Source of the DNA: Aquilaria yunnanensis | Lineage: Eukaryota; Streptophyta; Magnoliopsida; Malvales; Thymelaeaceae | Length of the DNA: 64,000 nucleotides | Reading direction: 5' to 3' | Assembly (NCBI GenBank): GCA_039654915.1 | Contig: CM077600.1 | Location: forward strand, 32,311,992-32,375,991 | Shown here: in pieces, positions 23,180-34,848 of the stretch | How positions within the stretch are numbered: position 1 is the first letter of the stretch | Layout: each line of letters opens with the position of its first letter | Notes under the pieces: model-generated | Told to the model about the DNA's origin: nothing | Databases searched by the model: none | Seen by the model: only the letters and a program-made list of their open reading frames with translations | Position numbers and translations under genes: made by a program

Positions 23180-24420
23180 ATCATATTGAGATCTAGCCAT
23201 TTGGAATTGATCAACTGCTGAACCTTGAGTTTTAATGTCACACAATTTTTAGTTGAATGTCCAATTGAGCCTATGTGGTAGGCACATTTGGCATTTGGAT
23301 TGTACTATCTTAAAAGATGAAGTTGCTCGATCTTTGCTACTATTGCTATGGGTGACAGCAGGTTCAACTCTATGGGCTTAGGGAACAACTCATTGTAGCT
23401 TGTAGGAATCAAATCAACCTAAGTAACTTTCTTCCCATGAGTGGTATGTGGTACTGATGGAGGAGCCTTGAAGACTATCACCTCACTAAGACATCCTTTT
23501 GCATGTAATATGAAGGTTGTATCTTTCATAGCGCTGATGCTTTAAAAGTCAATTCTAAAATCTATTAATTTTTTCGATTTGATCCTATATTCTATTCTTT
23601 TCTAGATAACACAATATTAAAAAAGTTATTAGAGGCAATATCAATCAACTTTTCATAATATGGCCCCTTCAGCGTTTGAACAGATAAAGTGATCATCTTC
23701 TAGCACTACTAAGTTCCTCCACATTTGTGTGTATTCTCTAAAAGACTCTTATTGTTGCCTCTCAAGATTTTGCAAAACTTAGCAATCAAGGGTCAACTCT
23801 TGAACGTATTTGTACTTGTTCAAAAAAGCATGGGCCAAATTACTTCAAGATTTGATATTTTTGGAACTCAAAGTTATGTACTAATGCAGTGTTGACTTAG
23901 TGAAACTTTATAATAAAAAAACCATCCAAATTTTCTCATTATTGGCAGGAGATTACATCTTCCTTAATAATAGCATGAGATGGGAATGCTGTGAGTTTAT
24001 CCAATCAAATTTCTCAAATTCTGGCACTTTAAAATTTGAAGGAATTACTACATCAGGCACCGGACAAAGATCATCAACTGAGAGCGATCCAAATGTAGTG
24101 CTACCTTCAGTGATGTAAAGCCTTTTTTATATGATCTCAAGCTCTTAAGTGTCTTATTATTCTTTTGATAATGGGTTTTCTTCCTTATGGAACGGATTGC
24201 GCCTCAAATAAAAGACACTTAATGAATCTTGGAAAAGCTTTTCTTGAATCAAGATTTGTTGTGGAGTGAATCAGGGAGGGTAGATAGAATCCTACGTGTC
24301 TTTGATAAGGGATTGTAACACCTTTCTTTTGATCAACTTTATTAACTGATTCATTTGATCTAACATGCTTTCTATTTTTCACTCAAGCTCGTTGAGATGT
24401 CCTTTTGTTTGCTCTGCCAT
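23180..24420 (-). pseudogene. Decayed Ty3/gypsy retrotransposon gag region
   Basis: Read on the minus strand, fragments of a plant gypsy gag polyprotein appear in order. The start is MAEQTKGHLNELE (from 24419). FKVPEFEKFD followed by HSHLM lies near 23975-24035, and a zinc-knuckle-like stretch CAYHIGSIGHSTKNC at about 23248-23292 is followed by LKLKVQQLI. Several stops and frame breaks interrupt the reading, so it is dead. Gag packages the element RNA. No protease, reverse transcriptase or integrase was recognised on its downstream side, so pol is lost. Confidence 0.75.
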
Positions 24421-25370
24421 TAGTCTTACTTGAAGCCGAGTTAAATATTGAGACTGAGTACTAATTCGTTCTCTTTTTAAAAAGTAAAGTTCATTTCAGA
24501 TTTTAGATGTATGATTTGAAGCATGCATGCATGAATATACGATGTAGACCATCAAAGAAAACAATAAAGATATATGAGGTCAAGATCAAAAGATATATAT
24601 AAAGTCATGAAAATAAAGAGTAAGAAACATATAACAAGCATAAAAAAGCAAGGACAAACATTTAAATTGCATGCTTATAACGATAATAAAAGGTTAGTAA
24701 CATAGAACAAATAATAACAAAAAAAAATGAAGTAAGTTACCTAAGCAAATATGTGCCTTGTTATGGAAATCCTAGTGAATGAATCTATGACCACTATATG
24801 CATAGGTGGTTTTTTGAAAGATAGGTTATGGGTTGATTCTTGAATCCTTTTCACTAAGTTCGGTCCGATTAAAAAAGGCTCAATTCCTCACCCATAAGGG
24901 TTATGCGATGAAGCATTAATTCGAGTCATAACTTTCATAGTCCCATGGGGTAACTATTGTCACACTTAGGTAACACTATTTACTATTATGGATTAGAGAA
25001 AGCATGGAAAATATTGCCTCATATGACTAGCCCAACCCGAGTATTTTGCAAACTTTTGGTTGAAATGAGGTTGGGTATTGAGCTCGTTAAGCATGCTAAA
25101 GTGCATGTGTTAAAACATATGAAAGCAAAAACATAATACATCAAATCAATAGTCAAGAAACAAATAAATAAAGGAAAAGAGGAAATTAAACCTTTGTATG
25201 GCTAGACTCAATCCCCAGTAGAGTCACCAAGCTATAACAACATACTTTTAAGAGTCACCACCAATCAGTTTCATCTAAGTCAATTGGATATTTTTTATGA
25301 TCCACGAAAGATTCTAAGATTGTGAGTTTGTTATGCTAAAATAACCTTATTCTAATGCCCAGAAATTGGT
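24421..25370 (-). mobile_element. Leader and primer-binding region of the gypsy remnant
   Basis: Upstream of gag on the minus strand lies GGTGACTCTACTGGGGATT (near 25205-25235), much like the post-LTR leader of plant gypsy elements (GGCGACTCCRCTGGGGA). Before it come GATTGGTGGTGACTCTTAAA and an AT-rich region. A 5' LTR would therefore start near 25240 and continue to the right. Its outer end was not found. Confidence 0.5.
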
Positions 25371-25980
25371 ACCACTAGGGTTTCGGTGTTCTCTTTTCTA
25401 AAATTTTTGTTTCTTTTAATACCTAATCTTTTATAAAAATAACTTTTTATGAATTTTGTTTAATTATGTTTAATTTTTTAATTTAATTATAAACTGAGAA
25501 TCTTACCAGATCATTTGATATGGAATTCTAGATATCCTTGAGATCTCGAGATTTTATCAAATCTACCAAGAATTTAAAAGGAAAATCTTACTCGATTCGT
25601 GAGTATTGTCAATCCAATTGGATTTGAGCAAATCTATTTCGGCATTTTATCAAATCCATAAAAAACAAATCATTGAAGATTTATTAAGTATTTTATAATT
25701 AGTGTAATTTATTTTCTTTCAAATTTTAAGAATGTGAGGTAAATTAAATTTTTACAAAAATTAAGTATCTAGCCAAACAAATAATTTTTATGTATTATCA
25801 ATTTTTAAGATGCATTATGGGAATTAAATAAAAAATTAAATCAAACTATTCTAAAATTAAAGAGATAAACAAATAAATATCCTAAGTTATATTCCTATGT
25901 AAATCTGATAGTTGAATTTAATGCATGGCCAAACAAACAAATAAACAAAAAGAAAAAATAACAAAAAGCTTACTGTCAGT

Positions 25981-26909
25981 AGGGGTGAGCATGGGTTGGG
26001 TTGGTTCGGTTTTATGGTGGAACCGAACCAACCCGAAATGACCTCGGTTCCAAAATTTTTCTACCCAACCCAGAAACGAGAATCGAACAAAACCAAAACC
26101 ATGACCATGGTTCTGGGTTTCTCGGTTCTGGTTCTCAGGTTTTTCGGTTTATACCATATACCTATAATAACACCAAAATTCAATAAATCTACATCCATAA
26201 TCAGTTTTATGACATATTCAACATAATATACAATTAAATTAATATTTAAATATATATACTTAGATACATTTAAAAGAGTTTAAAATGTTAAATGGTTCAA
26301 AAGAGTTGCTTGTGGGGTATCTTTTATCTTAACTAGTTTACTTCATTCCAGTAATTCTAATATTGGTATAACATTCAATATGGAAAATTGAGCCTTTAAG
26401 ACCATCTTCTTTAGTATCAAAACCTAAAATATGTTAATGTCATAAATTTTTAATTTTGCATGACTCAAATGAAAAAAATATCATAATTGTGTCGTAAAGA
26501 GTAGTCTGGAATGAAAAATCAAAAGCAAAATGACTTTGGAGTGGTGGGTCTATGAAGCAAAGTGATTTAAGTAAATATGGAGAAATTTCGTAAATGATCC
26601 CATAACTTTCATACTATTTCAATTTGGAACATCAGTTTAAGAGTTTAATATAAAAACACAAAATAACCATTATAATACTTCAAAGAAATATGTGTGTGTG
26701 TGTATGGATATATTAGTAATATTATAATTTTTATTATATAATTATATATATATTTCGAGTTCAGTTCCATCTCGGGTTGGTTCAACCCAAAAACCGTCGG
26801 TTCTCCTATATGTGGAACCAACCCGAGAACCATGATCAATTTTTACCCAACCCAATGGGGGTGGTTCGGTTTCGGTTTCGGGTTTACCTAACCCATGCTC
26901 ACCCCTAAT
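25981..26909. mobile_element. Non-autonomous hAT element, 929 bp
   Basis: The left end AGGGGTGAGCATGGGTTGGG is complemented by the right end CCTAACCCATGCTCACCCCT. A perfect 8-bp target duplication CTGTCAGT flanks it (25973-25980 and 26910-26917). The subterminal regions also pair over a long distance (GGTTCGGTTT motifs and GAACCAACCCGA), so the ends could fold back. No transposase ORF. The preserved ends and duplication suggest a fairly recent insertion, probably into the older retroelement LTR. Confidence 0.88.
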
Positions 26910-26939
26910 CTGTCAGTGATCAATCTATAAAAAATACAA

Positions 26940-27480
26940 ATGTTAATGACTTATGCGAACGAAATAAAACGCCAGGGACTAACCATGAGTTATTCCCAAA
27001 AAAGATTGTTGACTGGGTCAATCTCCTGGAGAACGGTTGGGTCACGGGTTGAGGAATCGGTTTCACCTTCGGATGTCGTGAGTCCTCCTTTGATTTGTTA
27101 ATCGGATTGCGAGATAGGGGCAGCGCGGCTAGGGCTTCAGCGGCGGCGTCACGGGGGATGGCGGCGGCGGCAGGGCGGGTGGCTGGAGGTTGGAGGCTGG
27201 CGGTTCGAGCGATGGCGATGGTGCTCGGGCTTCGCTGAATGGGCGATGGAAACAGCGATCGGAGCAGGTGAAAAATGGGGACGGCGTGTTGAGCGTGGTG
27301 CAAACCAAGGGCGCCTGGCTAGGGTGACTGGGCTGACCTCTGGAGGAGTCGGGCAACAGAGAAGATGTTTCAGGGGTGGCGGTATAGAATGGATAAGTCT
27401 AGGGTTTCTGGGGAGATGGGTAGTGAGGCAAGGGGGCAAAACTGTAGTTTCCCCTTTTCTCGAAGAAGTTTAGGCTTTTG
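26940..27480. other. GC-rich island, possibly within the old LTR
   Basis: A block rich in GCGG and GGCTGG stands out from the AT-rich surroundings. Several overlapping open frames exist on both strands, but all are low-complexity Pro/Arg/Ala-rich and none looks like a real protein. On the minus strand, AAACTACAGTTTTGCC and an AAACCCTAG motif are of a kind often seen in plant retroelement LTRs, which fits the leader at 25.2 kb. I treat it as non-coding. Confidence 0.4.
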
Positions 27481-29292
27481 CTAATTTCTCTAACTGTTTT
27501 CCCCTCTTTCACATTTATAATATGAGAGATATGGACGTGATTAATAAGGATTATGGTTATCCAAATCAAATTTAATGAAGTTTAAATCTCTTAGGATGTT
27601 TTTTGACCAAAATACTAATCCAAGTCTAGAAAAACTCCTGAGTTACTGATATAGCCCCATATTCTATGTAAAATTTCAATTTGACCAAAATCTTCCCGGA
27701 TTTATCAAATTAGCATAAAAATTTACAAAAATGTCAAATTTCACCCAAAATTTTATTAATTTATCAGATTTACCTCAAACTTCTTAAGAGTTTATAGGTT
27801 TGCCCCAAAATCTTTAATTTTGTCCAGAACTTTTTAAAAAACCTTCAATTTTCACTCAAACTCTTTCCTTTTTCTTAAACCAACTCCGAAAGACCATGAG
27901 TCCCAAAGTAGTACCTAAATATACATTCATTCTTAAAAAACCTATTTTCACGCTAGATAACCATTATAAATTCTTAAAGATTCATAACACGACATGATAA
28001 CATACTCTAAATATACCTAGTCTTACCAACTTTCTAAATCATAAAATGACCCAAAAGATCAAATTACCCCTGAAAATAAAAATACCTCATAAACTAAATT
28101 TTTTAACTTAAAATTAAACAAAAATTAGGGCACGGACAAAATTGGGTCTCCAAACCACTATGACCCCATTTTGGCTGTTCACTACTTACTACAGTTGGAA
28201 CTTGGAAATGCATAAAAATCTATTAGGGCCGACACATTGACATAAATATGGTTGCAACTGGACATGTTTAGTTTTGCGCAACCCACCGAATTTATGTGTC
28301 ACATGGATACTAATTAATTGCACCTTTTTTTTTATCCATCTCAAACTTTACATTTGTTGATTATTACTGTTTTGGTTAGACTTCTTTTCATTTTTTTTAT
28401 TACGTATTTATTTTTTGGTTAGTGTTTTGGTTACTGTTATTAAGAAAAAAAAGGTTTTTTTTTTGTTTTCTTTTGCTCATAATGTAATAGAATATATTAA
28501 AAGGTTTTAGAGAGTAAAATGCAGAAGGTGGATTTTCTATTGGCCAACCATAATATCAGTCATACGAGGGATAACTCCGATGCACTTAAAAATGACCATT
28601 GAGCTAGCCAAATAGTCAAATATTTTATTTTTTGTTAGGTTGACAGGAGTGACCAAGGTGTCAAGTTGATTTGATTCCAGCGGTTGGGGTTGGGGCAACA
28701 GCATTGGAAAGATTTTTAATATTTTATTCAGCCTTGTTGAAGAGCTTTAACGTTCAATTCAATTTTAAGCTTAAATTAACGCCATCCTTTGAGAACAACT
28801 TTTGTATATAATGTTAGAATTTTAAATGATTGATTTAATGATGGAGATGAAGCTGTTAAAGTTAAAATTTAAAAGTTAACATTAAATAATTTTTTTAAAA
28901 TTTTAATGTTAATTACTAATGATAATATAAAATGAAAGCTTAATTTAAAATGATTTATTTTTATTTTTATATCATTTTACCCAAAGTTAATTTTATTTGA
29001 AAGTCAATATTATGTAGATGTAATAATTTATTAAAAAATTTATAATGTTATGAATATTTTTGTGAAATTTTTGTTTTTAAATGCTTAAAAAAGAAAAAAA
29101 TGATAAAAGTTTAATAACATCATATAAAATTTACTTTTAGTGAATTGTTGCAGTGGCTTTCAAATAAAACTAGCTTTAGATAAAAAATGTAAAAATAAAA
29201 ATAAGTCATTTTTTATTAAATTGACTTAAATAAAAATAAATTGAATGTTGGTTTTTAGATTTTTTTCTCATCTTGTTTGCTTTCTAGTTATG
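27481..29292. other. AT-rich intergenic DNA, no gene seen
   Basis: No reading frame with protein character. The 27.6-28.2 kb part repeats short motifs around ATTTGACCAAAATC and may be the outer part of the old LTR. The rest is AT-rich and unassigned. Confidence 0.35.
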
Positions 29293-29517
29293 TATCCCTC
29301 TGTCCCAAGTTTTTTTTACAATATTCACTTTTTTAAAATTAATTAATTATTTTTTTATTTTTAACATTTTAGTATATAAATGAGAACCTTTATAACAAAG
29401 GATATATATATTTAAATATTTTTTTTATTTTTTTTAATAAATAATATTATGAATAAATTCAAGTCTAATTATTAAAAAAAATTTAATATTTCAAAAAATA
29501 TGAGATGGAGTGAGTAG
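29293..29517. mobile_element. Stowaway-like MITE, about 225 bp
   Basis: The left end TATCCCTCTGTCCCAAG and right end TGAGATGGAGTGAGTA are complementary variants of the Stowaway terminus. The size and AT-rich interior fit that family, and TA borders are present. No coding capacity. Confidence 0.65.
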
Positions 29518-29600
29518 TTACATATAAGCATATTTTCGTATAAAAAGATGCCATTAATCTTTTAAATTTTTTTTTTAACTTTTTGCAAAAGGATGGAAAG

Positions 29601-29603
<3 letters not shown>

Positions 29604-29641
<38 letters not shown>
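29604..29641. repeat. (TA)n microsatellite
   Basis: Uninterrupted TA dinucleotides for close to 40 bp. Open frames here translate to Ile-Tyr repeats and are artefacts. Confidence 0.9.
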
Positions 29642-29643
<2 letters not shown>

Positions 29644-30995
29644 CTTTATAATTGACTGGATCACTTTGCAAATAAACGATGCACACATGTATATATGGAT
29701 GTGATAGTTATCTTTTAGCCTAAACACCTTTTGCCCCTCAAACTTTGTCAACTTGTACCATTTATCCCTCAAACTTTAACTGAGTTTGAGTCACCCTGAA
29801 CTCATTTTAATTAAAGCATGTGCAAATCAGTACCTTTTACCCCTGAACTCATTTTAATAAAGCATGTGCAGTCACATAACTTATTTGTATCATAGAAATA
29901 ATAAATTTAAATCTTGCATGACTTAAACGAAAAAAAAAAAAGAAACAAGAAGGGCTTAATGTGATTTTGCCAAAGCGCCGAGGAGGGATCGTTTATAAGT
30001 TATAACAACCGAAGGATATGCTCTACCCCGAACAACGCACTTTGACCTGTTTGTTTTGCATGATTTTGGTCGAAAAACAAGCAGCTGGCATCAAGAGTTA
30101 AGGGCTGCAGCGGAAAAACCTCCTTTACGCACTATTAAAATTTTAAAACAAAAAATAAGGTACAAACTATAAAATTTTAAACAAATGTCAATTTACATTT
30201 AGTTCATTTTAACTTAAATCAACTTAATTTGAAATAAATTATTTTTATTTTTATATTTTTTTTCTTGTGTAACTAATTTTATTTGAAAGTCAATATTATA
30301 TATAATAATTCATTGTAATTACATTTTTTTTATAATATTTTCAAAATTTTATGAAATTTTTGCTTATGCATGGAAAAAAATAAAACTCATAAAAATTTTA
30401 TATTCAATGAATTATTTCACTTAAACAATATTTGTTTTCAAATGTAATCAATTTTAGAGAAAATTGATATAAAAATAAAAATAAGTTATTTTATATAAAA
30501 CTAAATTTATTAGAGTGAATTAGATTTTAATCGTAGTTCGACTCATCCATATACTCAGTGCATTTAAAAATTCCCTATTATGTTGAAATGAAATCTTTTA
30601 CCAATAACTATGAACAAATTTTGTTTGACCAGGGAACATAGAACAACAAGAATTTTTAATTTATAATTAATTATCGATGCAATTGTCTCCCACACCAAAT
30701 GCCCTATCAACTTTGAGCGGCGCCTAATTCGTACAAAACTTTGTCTGGTTATGTAGTCTAAGAAGCTCATCTCTTTCTTTTGCCTACGGTGGAACTCGTA
30801 TTTGGGTGCCAAGCAGCAAAACGTTCTCGCCTCCCCCATAGTTCATGTCCAATTACGTTTTATTGGGGAAACTACTAACTAAGTCATTCCCCTTTCTTTC
30901 ATTGTTCATTTTCATCCTCTTATAACCAAAAGTAATATTTTCATCACAAGGGTACCATATGTTATTGCACCAGTCAAGTTTTTGTCGGTCAAAAG

Positions 30996-31906
30996 TAGGG
31001 GTTATTACTAATATGGTGAAACCAAAAAATTGAAAAATCAAATTAATTTAAAAGTAGGTTCAGTGAATTCGGTCTTTCGGTTCAATTTCCGTTGAAACCA
31101 AGTAAGGTGAAAATTTGTTTTAGTTCGGTTTCAATTAAGATAGTCAGTTACTTCAATAATCGAACAAACTGAATTTTTTTTATATAGAATAATTTAACAC
31201 ATTTAAAAGGATTGAAGACTGGTTGGAGGGTAAATAGAAAGTTGTTGGTTTTATTAGGATTTGGCCATCTTAACTAAAGTCACCCACTTGCCCACCATTG
31301 ACTGAACCCATAAGGTGGCATTTGCTTTGGAGGAGGAGGAGGAGGCCTTGGCCGGGGGGCATCCAAGCGGTTGTTACTGAGCATCCGAATGACTTGGGCT
31401 TTTCTCACTAGGTGCCTCGATCTTTTCTCACTTTCGATTCTTGCTCCTTTTCTTATGATATGCGACATCTTGATCTGAAAATTGAGCTAAAAGTTCAAAG
31501 ATCTAGGTAGGGGATGATGGAGGCCTCAAATAGCTTGTCTAAGGAACCTTGAATCAGCTAGAATTCACCACGCCATGCCGCCCAAAGAGGAGAAGATGGC
31601 TTCGACGCAGAGGAGAAGAAAGAAAAGGCCAAAGTACCTGAAACCCATACTTAGATCTTCTATTTATCATTAAATGGTTAACAAAGGTACCAATGTCCTT
31701 AGTTGTTCATTTTTTTCACTAGATCAGAGCCCATAAATAATATTTCAGTGTCAAACCGAACTGAACCGAATCAACTGAAAACTGAATTTGGCTTTACTTC
31801 GATTTCATCATTAAGTTTGGTTATTTCAATTTGTTATATAATAAAAAAATGAAAACTGAATCAACAAAAAAAATTCAGTTCGATTTGAACAGAATAATCA
31901 CCCTTA
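30996..31906. mobile_element. hAT-like element nested in the MULE, 911 bp
   Basis: The left end TAGGGGTTATTACT pairs with the right end AATAATCACCCTTA, with mismatches. The flanks are GTCAAAAG (30988-30995) and GTCAAATG (31907-31914), an 8-bp duplication with one change. Subterminal TTCGGT and CGAACTGAACCGAA motifs resemble the other TAGGGGTGA copies. It carries a short minus-strand open frame at 31280-31468 (listed separately). Confidence 0.7.
31280..31468 (-). CDS. Unrecognised 62-residue Pro-rich ORF inside the hAT element
   Basis: It starts with a genuine ATG (MSHIIRKGARIESEKRSRH). A basic helix-like first half is followed by a proline run (PRPRPPPPPPKQMPPYGFSQ) and the ending WWASG, then a stop. 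Upstream on the same strand is a TTTTCAG that could be an intron end. It is not a transposase fragment that I recognise. It may be a captured host exon or a chance frame. Confidence that it is an expressed gene is low. Confidence 0.2.
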   Translation of the reverse strand: MSHIIRKGARIESEKRSRHLVRKAQVIRMLSNNRLDAPRPRPPPPPPKQMPPYGFSQWWASG

Positions 31907-32030
31907 GTCAAATGAGTGAAATGAAAGGTACCATTTCTTAAAGTTTGAGGGGTGAGTCAGTCTGAATTCAAGTTCAAGTGGTAAGGTGTCTGAATTGACA
32001 AAGTTTGAAGGGTAAAAGGGCTTTTATGCC

Positions 32031-32527
32031 GTTATTTTTTCTTTTGGCAAAATCAGGCGTACAGAATACAGATAGACATAGATGACCAAGAAAACAAAAT
32101 AAGAAAGACACTCACTCGATTTGGCTAACACATCTGCACACAATCGGACTAGATATAACAAAGAAAAAAAAAAACAGAAAACGATAATGCTACTTGATCC
32201 ATAAAAAAAGAAAAAAGAAAAAAAAGAAGGCAAAGCAGTATTATTCGACGCCAACTGGACGATTACCCTGCCGTACTCCCCAATCCCGGCGCTTCACCGG
32301 GCAACCACCAATTGGAGATACGGAGCACAGACACAGCCCAGGGCGCGCCGACAACGGAATGGAAGACGGATGGGCATGGGCGAGCGAGGTAGTCACATCG
32401 CCTGTTTTCCGACCTCTGTATATCAGACCATTGGGATAACCAATTATGGGGCAAAAATTACGTAGAAAAAGAAGAGTCGGAAACGGTGAACAAAAAACAA
32501 AAAACTTACTGTTGGAGTAAAAATTAT
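32031..32527. other. Intergenic, with a GC-rich unique-looking block
   Basis: About 32240-32440 is GC-rich, lacks simple repeats and differs in composition from both neighbouring transposons. It may be a remnant of a lost gene or promoter. Frames on both strands are short (up to 81 codons) and unrecognised. Confidence 0.3.
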
Positions 32528-32860
32528 ATTCTCTTCCCCTATAATAGATAAAGTGTTTTTTTAGGCATAGAAATTAAGGTATATATAATTTATATATTTT
32601 TTTTAATTTTATCAATGGAATTAAAATTATTATTTTTTAAATTTTATATAATGATTAAAATAATATTTTTTTAAAAATTTTATGTAGTAAGAGATTGAGT
32701 AAAGATTAACAAAAAAATATTAGATTTTATATAATGAGAATTTAAATGTAGGTAAAAGAATAAAATAATTGTTTAAAATTTTTTAAAAGAGATAATATTT
32801 TAATTTTTTTAAGATATTATAAAAATATATATTTTATCTAAATTGAAACGGGAGAAGTAT
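32528..32860. mobile_element. Stowaway-like MITE, about 330 bp
   Basis: The left end TATTCTCTTCCCC and right end GAAACGGGAGAAGTA are complementary variants of the Stowaway terminus. The interior is extremely AT-rich with A/T runs. No coding capacity. Confidence 0.55.
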
Positions 32861-34060
32861 TATTAAAACCCAATAATCTAAAATTGGTGGTGATAGTTGG
32901 CTGAAAATCAGCCGGATTCGGTTAATTGGATCTATCAGAGAGGGAAGACGGCTCTTGGTAACTTTCTTTTTCTCGGAGAGCTCCAAGAATTACAGTCAAA
33001 CTATTATGTTTTAAAGTTTAATATTCGTCATTCAACTTATAAGCATCACCATACAAATTTTGAGTTAAAAAAATTAAATTGGCAAACAAACTTTCATTCT
33101 TTATCGAGGGCAATTAAATTTTAGAGCAACTTATAAGAACCCTAATTTAGTCTAACCTATAGTTTATTCCCTAATTTTTAAAAACTTACTTTTTGCTCTC
33201 AACTCTTTTTATGTTGTTGTTCGATAATAAATTCTAAAAATTTAATTTAAATTGTATGATGATACTTTTTAGTAATTATAATTTCTTTAATGTTTTTTCA
33301 CAGTCAATAGATATTCTAAATTATTTAATTATCATCTCTATAAATGTATTTTTCTTTTTATAAATATAAATCAGTATTTTTTAAATGCTAGTTAACTATA
33401 AAAAATATTATAAAATTTTGAAATCTCTACAGTATAGCTATCAAATAGTTTAAATTGTGATTTTATAAATTGTTGTCAAACAATGTAGAAAAAACAAGTG
33501 GGAATAAAGTATACCGTTTTTAAAATAGAAGAGCAAAGGTAAGTAAAGCCAAAAAATTGGAGTTTCTGTAATTTCCCTAAAATTTTATATATCAACGACA
33601 ATTACAAACCCTTTAATTACTTTGCTAAGTATCAATCATAAGCTATAGTATATCTTTATGTGTGCTAACTTTTCTGCAATTTGATGCTCTACTCACACAA
33701 TTGTTGTTTGTTAATGAGTTTTCTGATCAATATTTCTTGTTTACTCAAGTTTCATATGCAAACATGTTTTTATTTAGTTTTGTTATAACACATGCAATAT
33801 TTAGAGAAATACCACCATTACAAACATCATTGAAACTTTAAAAAAATTAATTTAAGTATCTTTAGATATTTGAATTCCACTTTTTAGGAGACATCTCTAT
33901 CAAAACTGTATGTAACAATATTCAACAAAATGCAATCTTGAAATTTGCAATTTAAGTGAAATTAGTTGTTCTTGATGTTGTGCGCAAGTGGAAACTTATA
34001 TAGCACTGTACAAAATAGGCAAGTAGGAGAATTTAAGTTTAGGAGCTGGTGTAAGCATCT
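32861..34060. other. AT-rich intergenic DNA, no gene seen
   Basis: No protein-like frame. Segments near 33.16-33.30 kb and 33.42-33.60 kb look weakly inverted relative to each other (AGTTTATTCCC and TTTGCTCT motifs), perhaps a heavily decayed foldback element. Confidence 0.3.
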
Positions 34061-34069
34061 TTTGAAAAA

Positions 34070-34839
34070 GGCAAAAATAACGAATAAACCACTAACGTTT
34101 TTGTGCTGGCCGATTCACCCACTAAGGTTTTTTTGGGGCAAAATAAATCACTGACGTTTCTGAGTCGGCTCAAATCGGTCACTCTCGTAACTTTTTCCGT
34201 TAAATCTAATGAAATCTTAGCATAAAATACCAAGTTTAGTCCCTACATTTTATACTTTTGCTCTAACGCCTATAAAGTTTATTAATCTGACTTTTATACC
34301 ACCTTTTTTAAGCCGGTGTCGATTTTTGGACTTCATTTGTAAGTAGTAATTGAAATTCTCCTGAACTTGTTGATAGTGACAATGATGTTCGTCCTTTTAC
34401 TCTGCCTTATATTGTACCTTAATCTTGCATTAAATACTAATATGAATGAGACATCGTTCGGAAGTGGCAATGTGAGGCTAAAGGCATTCTATCTTGGGCA
34501 ACGGAAATGGTACATTTTAAAGGAGCTAGAAGCAGCAATGAAAAGATTGTGCCAAAAAAATGTAATTGTGGAAGGTGATTATGGAATTTTATAAATGATA
34601 ACGGTAGCCTATTTGAATTGTTTTAAACCAAGTGGACTTATTTAGTTAATTTTAAAAAGTTAATGATGGAGTTTTGTAATATTTCAAGAGTCGAGTGGGT
34701 AAATTGGCCTATTTCAATAACATTGGTAGTTTATTTGGCTATCTTTAATAATGTTAGTAATTTATTTGGCCGAAAAAAAACATTAGTAGCTGATTCGAGC
34801 TGGGTCCAAAACGTTAGTGGTTTATTTATTATTTTTGCC
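34070..34839. mobile_element. Non-autonomous MULE, 770 bp, 9-bp target duplication
   Basis: The left end GGCAAAAATAACGAATAAAC and right end (…GTTTATTTATTATTTTTGCC) are inverted copies. Similarity extends about 100 bp (CCACTAACGTTTT, CTACTAATGTTTTTTT and AAATAAATCACTGACG versus AAATAAATTACTAACA). A perfect 9-bp direct repeat TTTGAAAAA flanks it (34061-34069 and 34840-34848). Long inverted ends with a 9-bp duplication define Mutator-like insertion. The interior has no transposase; small frames are chance. Confidence 0.82.
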
Positions 34840-34848
34840 TTTGAAAAA

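Larger units (their letters stand above)
29718..32030. mobile_element. MULE-like element with long inverted ends, 2.3 kb
   Basis: The left end GCCTAAACACCTTTTGCCCC, continuing through CTCAAACTTTGTCAA, is an inverted copy of the right end (…TTGACAAAGTTTGAAGGGTAAAAGGGCTTTTATGCC). Similarity extends about 80-100 bp inwards (ACCATTT and CTCAAACTTTAA in both). The flanks carry an imperfect 11-bp direct repeat GTTATCTTTTA/GTTATTTTTTC (9 of 11), the length expected of Mutator-type insertion. No MURA transposase was seen. A hAT element is nested inside at 30996-31906. Confidence 0.65.

Noticed and set aside
26920..27473. Overlapping Pro/Arg/Ala-rich frames in the GC-rich island
   Set aside because: Open in several frames on both strands with compositional bias only; no conserved motif.
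29483..29772. Minus-strand frames with Ile-Tyr repeats
   Set aside because: They are translations of the TA microsatellite.
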